A stretch of DNA of 64,000 nucleotides, from the NCBI RefSeq assembly GCF_946479885.1, contig NZ_CAMLHM010000003.1, positions 62,001 through 126,000 of the forward strand, given 5' to 3'. The notes beneath the pieces were generated by a model that ran no database searches, was not told where the DNA came from, and saw only the letters and a list, made by a program, of their open reading frames with translations. Source of the stretch: an uncultured Devosia sp. GTDB taxonomy: Bacteria > Pseudomonadota > Alphaproteobacteria > Rhizobiales > Devosiaceae. The position numbers were made by a program, and so were the translations under genes. Of this stretch, positions 60,750-64,000 are shown piece by piece (position 1 is the stretch's first letter; each line of letters begins with the position of its first letter).

Positions 60750-63476
60750 TCAGGTTGCAGGACTGGGTTGCTGCGGTGTTTTTCGGCCCAGGCCGAAGAC
60801 GAAGCGGGCGTAAAGCCAGCTGATGGCGAGGAACGACAGGCCCATGCCCAGGAACGACAGCACCCGCCAGAGCCCCTCGAGATCGGCGGCGTCGAACAGG
60901 AACACCTTGATGGTGGCCGCCAGCACGAAGACAAAGGATAGCGCCCGCGCACCCAGGTTCTGGATGGCAACGCCGATGATCAGCAAGGCCGCGCCGAAGG
61001 CAAGCATGCCGATCGAATAGCTGTAGGACTCGGCGTCCGATGTCAGCCCCTGCAGGTTCAGCGGGTGGAAGGCATGGCGAATGTCGAGCACCATGAGCGT
61101 GAAGAGGAACACCACTGATGTGACCGAGATGGCAATGCCCGTCCGCGCTATCGGGAGGCGCAGGTCCTGCCGGATGAACCAGCCGATGACCAGCAAGGCC
61201 AGCGCGGGCAGGCCGATCGACAGCAGGGCCACGTTGAAGACGGGCACCCCAGGCAATTCGTAATCGGGCCAGAACGTGTAGAGCGGCAGGACCACGCTGA
61301 GCGCCATGGCCGCCGTGGTGACGACCGCGAGCACGAGGCCGGAGAAATAGAGCGTCCGGCGCTGCCAGCGGCGCCCCGCATAGAGCGCCACCGCCGCCAA
61401 AGCGAGTTCGGGCAGGGCGATGCGGGCCACCGTGCTATGGGCGGTCCGAACTGTTGCGACATCGGCGCCACCCAGCAGCAGGAAGCCGACGGCTGCCACG
61501 GCCATGCCGCCGACATCGAGGCAGTCGGCGAACACATCGGCGTCGTCGCGACGGAACAGGTAACCGGCGCCCAGGAAGGCCAGGCCGGGCAGGATCAGCA
61601 GCACCCAGGGCGATTCCGACAGTGAACCGGCAAAGGCATAGCTCGGTTCGAAGGCGAAAGCCGAGGCCGAGCCGGTCGCGTTGAATGCGCCGATGATGAG
61701 CAGGCCATAGATCGCGGAAAGGCCGACGGCCACGATGCGCAACGCCCCGACACCGGTGCGGCGGTGCACATAGGCGAGACCAAGGACCTCCAGCGCCGCC
61801 GCAGCCGGATAGTAGAGCGGGTCGAGTTCTAGCACGATGACGAGCGACACGAAGGCCGTCACCGCGGAGGCCAGGATGGCATAGACGCGGTCCCTGACCG
61901 TCGGTTCGCCGATGGCTGGGCCGAAGCGCCACAGCAGGGCCAATAGAGCCACCGCCAGGACCAGCGCGCCCAGGGACCAAAGATGCGGCTGATCCAGCGC
62001 TGCTTGCCAGCCGGCCGCCTTGCCCAGGGCCATGATGTAGAAGAACAGCGCCACGAAGGCGGCTGTGCCGGCGGCCAGCACGGGTGCCTGCAAACGCCGG
62101 AACTGGTCCAGCGCGAAAAAGCCGAAGATCGCCGCGGCGGCAATGATGACCACGGCGGCCGCCGGCTCGCTATTGTCCCAGCCCAGCATGGCCAGCGCCG
62201 TGGCGGCCAGCGGCGCCAGCGGGAGATAACGCAGAGTCACCGGCCAGATGAAGGCCAGGGCGACGGTCGCCGCTCCGAAGGCGAGCAGGCCCTGCCAGAA
62301 CGGCAGGAGGTAGCCCGACTGGACCAGCAGGGCCACAAAGCCAAGGCTGCTGAGGGCCACGGCGGCGATGACGGCTTGCCCGGGATTGGTGGCTTCGCCC
62401 TTACGGCCCTGCGCCGACACCGGACGGTCAGCGATCGACCAGGTCGGATAGGCGGCAACGAGCACGATCGCGGCAACGGCGAACAGGAACGCCGTGCCCC
62501 AGATGTGGTCGGTCTCAAAGCCCGGCAGCGCAGCCCAGGCGGCGATCCAGACCGCCGGACCGAGCAGCGCCACCAGCGCAATGTTCCACCACCCCTTGCG
62601 CCGGATAATGACGAACATGCCGATCAGGATCGCGGTGAGATAGGCGAACAATACCGCGGTGGACGGTTGCTCGCTCGGGATCAGCGCCGGCGTCACATAG
62701 CCGCCCAGCATGCCGACAATGGCCACCGTGCGGCCAAAGATCAGCGCGATGGCGATGCCTGCGGCGGTCACTGCCGCCATGGCGACGAAGCCTGCCGTTA
62801 TCGGCACCAGCTCATAAACCACCGAGGCCAGGTAGGCCGTGGCAAACAGCGTGGCGACGCCTGCGGCAGCCAGGGCCGCGGCAATGGCCGGGCCATTGTC
62901 GGCCTTGACGCGACGACGAACGAATTCGGCGCCGAGCAGGAAGGCAAACGCAGCCAGCAATGCCGCGAAGACGCGGAAGGCCGGCGTCAGCAGGCCGGCT
63001 TCGATCGAGTAGCGGACAAAGAAGAAGCCGGCGAGTGACAAGGCCAGTGCGCCTAGCCACACGGGCAGGCGCACGCCGATGAAGCGCTCCCAGTCGAATG
63101 GTGGGCGCGGAGCCGTTACCGCCTGTGGCGTATTCGCCGCGGCGACCCAACCGCTATCGGTGTCCTGAGGCGCCTCCTCGGTGGCGGTTTCGGGCTCGGC
63201 GCTTTCCGGTGGAACCTCGGCAGCTTCGACCTTGGGCGCAATGGTCTCCGGCACGACCGCTTCGACGGGGGCCGGGGCAGGTGGCGTCTCGGCCACCTGG
63301 TCGGCGGGGTGCAGCGCCCGCCGTTCAAGATTGTCGACCCGTGCCTTGAGGCTGGCATTCTCGGCGGCCAGCTTGGCCACGCGGCCGGACTGGCCCATGG
63401 CCATGACCAGGGAGACGATCGGCGCGATCAGATAGAACGCGCCCAGCAGCACTCCCAATGCAATGAATTCGTCCAT
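60750..63476 (-). CDS. DUF2339 multi-pass membrane protein
   Basis: About 908 residues from ATG 63476, which has GGGGGA upstream; the open frame runs back to 63644 without support. One N-terminal helix (ALGVLLGAFYLIAPIVSLVM), a coiled-coil region (KLAAENASLKARVDNLERR), a ~70-residue Pro/Glu/Ala-rich linker, then more than 20 helices beginning after DWERFIGVRLPVWLGALAL. DUF2339 proteins are conserved but of unknown function. It is divergent from the acyltransferase gene (155 bases between). Confidence 0.9.
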   Translation of the reverse strand: MDEFIALGVLLGAFYLIAPIVSLVMAMGQSGRVAKLAAENASLKARVDNLERRALHPADQVAETPPAPAPVEAVVPETIAPKVEAAEVPPESAEPETATEEAPQDTDSGWVAAANTPQAVTAPRPPFDWERFIGVRLPVWLGALALSLAGFFFVRYSIEAGLLTPAFRVFAALLAAFAFLLGAEFVRRRVKADNGPAIAAALAAAGVATLFATAYLASVVYELVPITAGFVAMAAVTAAGIAIALIFGRTVAIVGMLGGYVTPALIPSEQPSTAVLFAYLTAILIGMFVIIRRKGWWNIALVALLGPAVWIAAWAALPGFETDHIWGTAFLFAVAAIVLVAAYPTWSIADRPVSAQGRKGEATNPGQAVIAAVALSSLGFVALLVQSGYLLPFWQGLLAFGAATVALAFIWPVTLRYLPLAPLAATALAMLGWDNSEPAAAVVIIAAAAIFGFFALDQFRRLQAPVLAAGTAAFVALFFYIMALGKAAGWQAALDQPHLWSLGALVLAVALLALLWRFGPAIGEPTVRDRVYAILASAVTAFVSLVIVLELDPLYYPAAAALEVLGLAYVHRRTGVGALRIVAVGLSAIYGLLIIGAFNATGSASAFAFEPSYAFAGSLSESPWVLLILPGLAFLGAGYLFRRDDADVFADCLDVGGMAVAAVGFLLLGGADVATVRTAHSTVARIALPELALAAVALYAGRRWQRRTLYFSGLVLAVVTTAAMALSVVLPLYTFWPDYELPGVPVFNVALLSIGLPALALLVIGWFIRQDLRLPIARTGIAISVTSVVFLFTLMVLDIRHAFHPLNLQGLTSDAESYSYSIGMLAFGAALLIIGVAIQNLGARALSFVFVLAATIKVFLFDAADLEGLWRVLSFLGMGLSFLAISWLYARFVFGLGRKTPQQPSPAT

Positions 63477-63631
63477 CTTGTCCCCCGATCGCAGGAGCGC
63501 ATGCGGCCCGCGGATCGTCAAGGGCGGGCGGGGGAAACTCCCGCGCCGCGCGTATCCCGGCTTGCAGTTCGCGCCTCGCGGTGGCACCTGTATCGATTGC
63601 GCACAGGAGCCGAATGGCCGGCCGGGAGGAC

Positions 63632-64000
63632 ATGATGACACCAAGCAATAGCCGCCTCTACGGGGCCGACTTCGTCCGCGCGACGGCTTGCTTCATCGTG
63701 TTGTTCCATCACCTGGCGCAGCGCATCGATTTCCGCAGTGCGCTGGGCGCCAACCCCATCGGCGAGGTACTCAACAGCGTCGGCGGCTTTGGCGTCGGCA
63801 TGTTCTTCGTGCTGAGCGGCTTCCTCCTCGCCCGGCCCTTCTGGCAGGCGCTCGACGCCGGCGAGCCCATGCCCTCGCTGCGCGTCTATGCCCTGCGCCG
63901 TGCCGCACGCATCATCCCGGGTTTCTGGCTGGCGCTGACGGTCACCTTCATCCTGAGCGTCACCGTGTTCGGTTTTGCGCTCGATGGCTGGCTGTGGCTG
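63632..64000 (+). CDS. acyltransferase family 3 (OatA/OafA-like), truncated by the window end
   Basis: The first 123 codons read MMTPSNSRLYGADFVRATAC, then FIVLFHHLAQRIDF and GVGMFFVLSGFLLARPFW, the signature of membrane acyltransferase-3 proteins (conserved His in LFHHLA and the FFVLSGFLLA loop). ATG 63632 follows GGGAGGAC. It would acylate a sugar or glycolipid at the membrane. The remainder lies beyond 64000. Confidence 0.88.
   Translation, partial: MMTPSNSRLYGADFVRATACFIVLFHHLAQRIDFRSALGANPIGEVLNSVGGFGVGMFFVLSGFLLARPFWQALDAGEPMPSLRVYALRRAARIIPGFWLALTVTFILSVTVFGFALDGWLWL

Noticed and set aside
1..64000. CRISPR arrays, rRNA genes and complete insertion sequences
   Set aside because: No regularly spaced repeats, no rRNA-like sequence and no transposase motifs were seen anywhere in the window.

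Overview
The window looks like the chromosome of a GC-rich alphaproteobacterium of the order Hyphomicrobiales; a Devosia-like genus fits the gene content, but the genus is inference. The supporting signs are an EcfG-type GGAAC-N16-CGTT promoter, two ROSE-type RNA thermometers in front of heat-inducible genes, a LuxR/LuxI pair, and the style of the exopolysaccharide genes.

Layout. 0.2-10.3 kb is a stress block: treZ under a GGAAC/CGTT promoter with a DUF6766 membrane protein, a YghA-like short-chain dehydrogenase and an MFS transporter, then a decayed stretch holding an AlkB-like pseudogene and a histidine-kinase tail. A Do-like periplasmic protease is divergent from a heat-shock operon (two Hsp20 proteins plus a small associated protein). 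A small exported protein has its own ROSE-like leader. 10.6-12.2 kb is a mobilisation remnant: a MobV relaxase with two inverted repeats at its 5' side that could be an oriT. 13.3-32.7 kb is dominated by a large exopolysaccharide locus: initiating sugar transferase, rmlCBDA for dTDP-L-rhamnose, five further glycosyltransferase or pyruvyltransferase genes, a Wzx flippase, two Wzy/O-antigen-ligase-like proteins, a Wzc-type tyrosine kinase and a PPP-type phosphatase. No Wza-type outer-membrane exporter is visible.

32.8-46.2 kb is accessory DNA bounded by tRNA-Thr(UGU) and tRNA-Gln(CUG). A tyrosine recombinase lies just 3' of each tRNA and the two point inward. Between them are a protein with a duplicated HTH-like domain, small unknown genes, a LuxR-LuxI-RadC unit with luxI and radC overlapping ATGA, a LacI-like gene fragment, and a compact minus-strand unit: a 43-aa ORF, an AAA+ ATPase and a CoiA-like PD-(D/E)xK nuclease, closed by a perfect 15-bp hairpin. 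That unit is the best candidate here for an undescribed, possibly defensive, system.

46.2-64 kb is mostly core: ppx/gppA, rlmE, two tandem DHA2 transporters, guaB, a LuxR-type regulator, a YfgM-like protein with der, a 2H phosphoesterase, guaA, a large DUF2339 membrane protein and the start of an acyltransferase. A lone FRG-domain gene sits between the 2H phosphoesterase and guaA. Start codons were often moved downstream of the longest open frame to match Shine-Dalgarno spacing; this is stated per gene. No translation, folding or homology search could be run, so family names rest on motif recognition.
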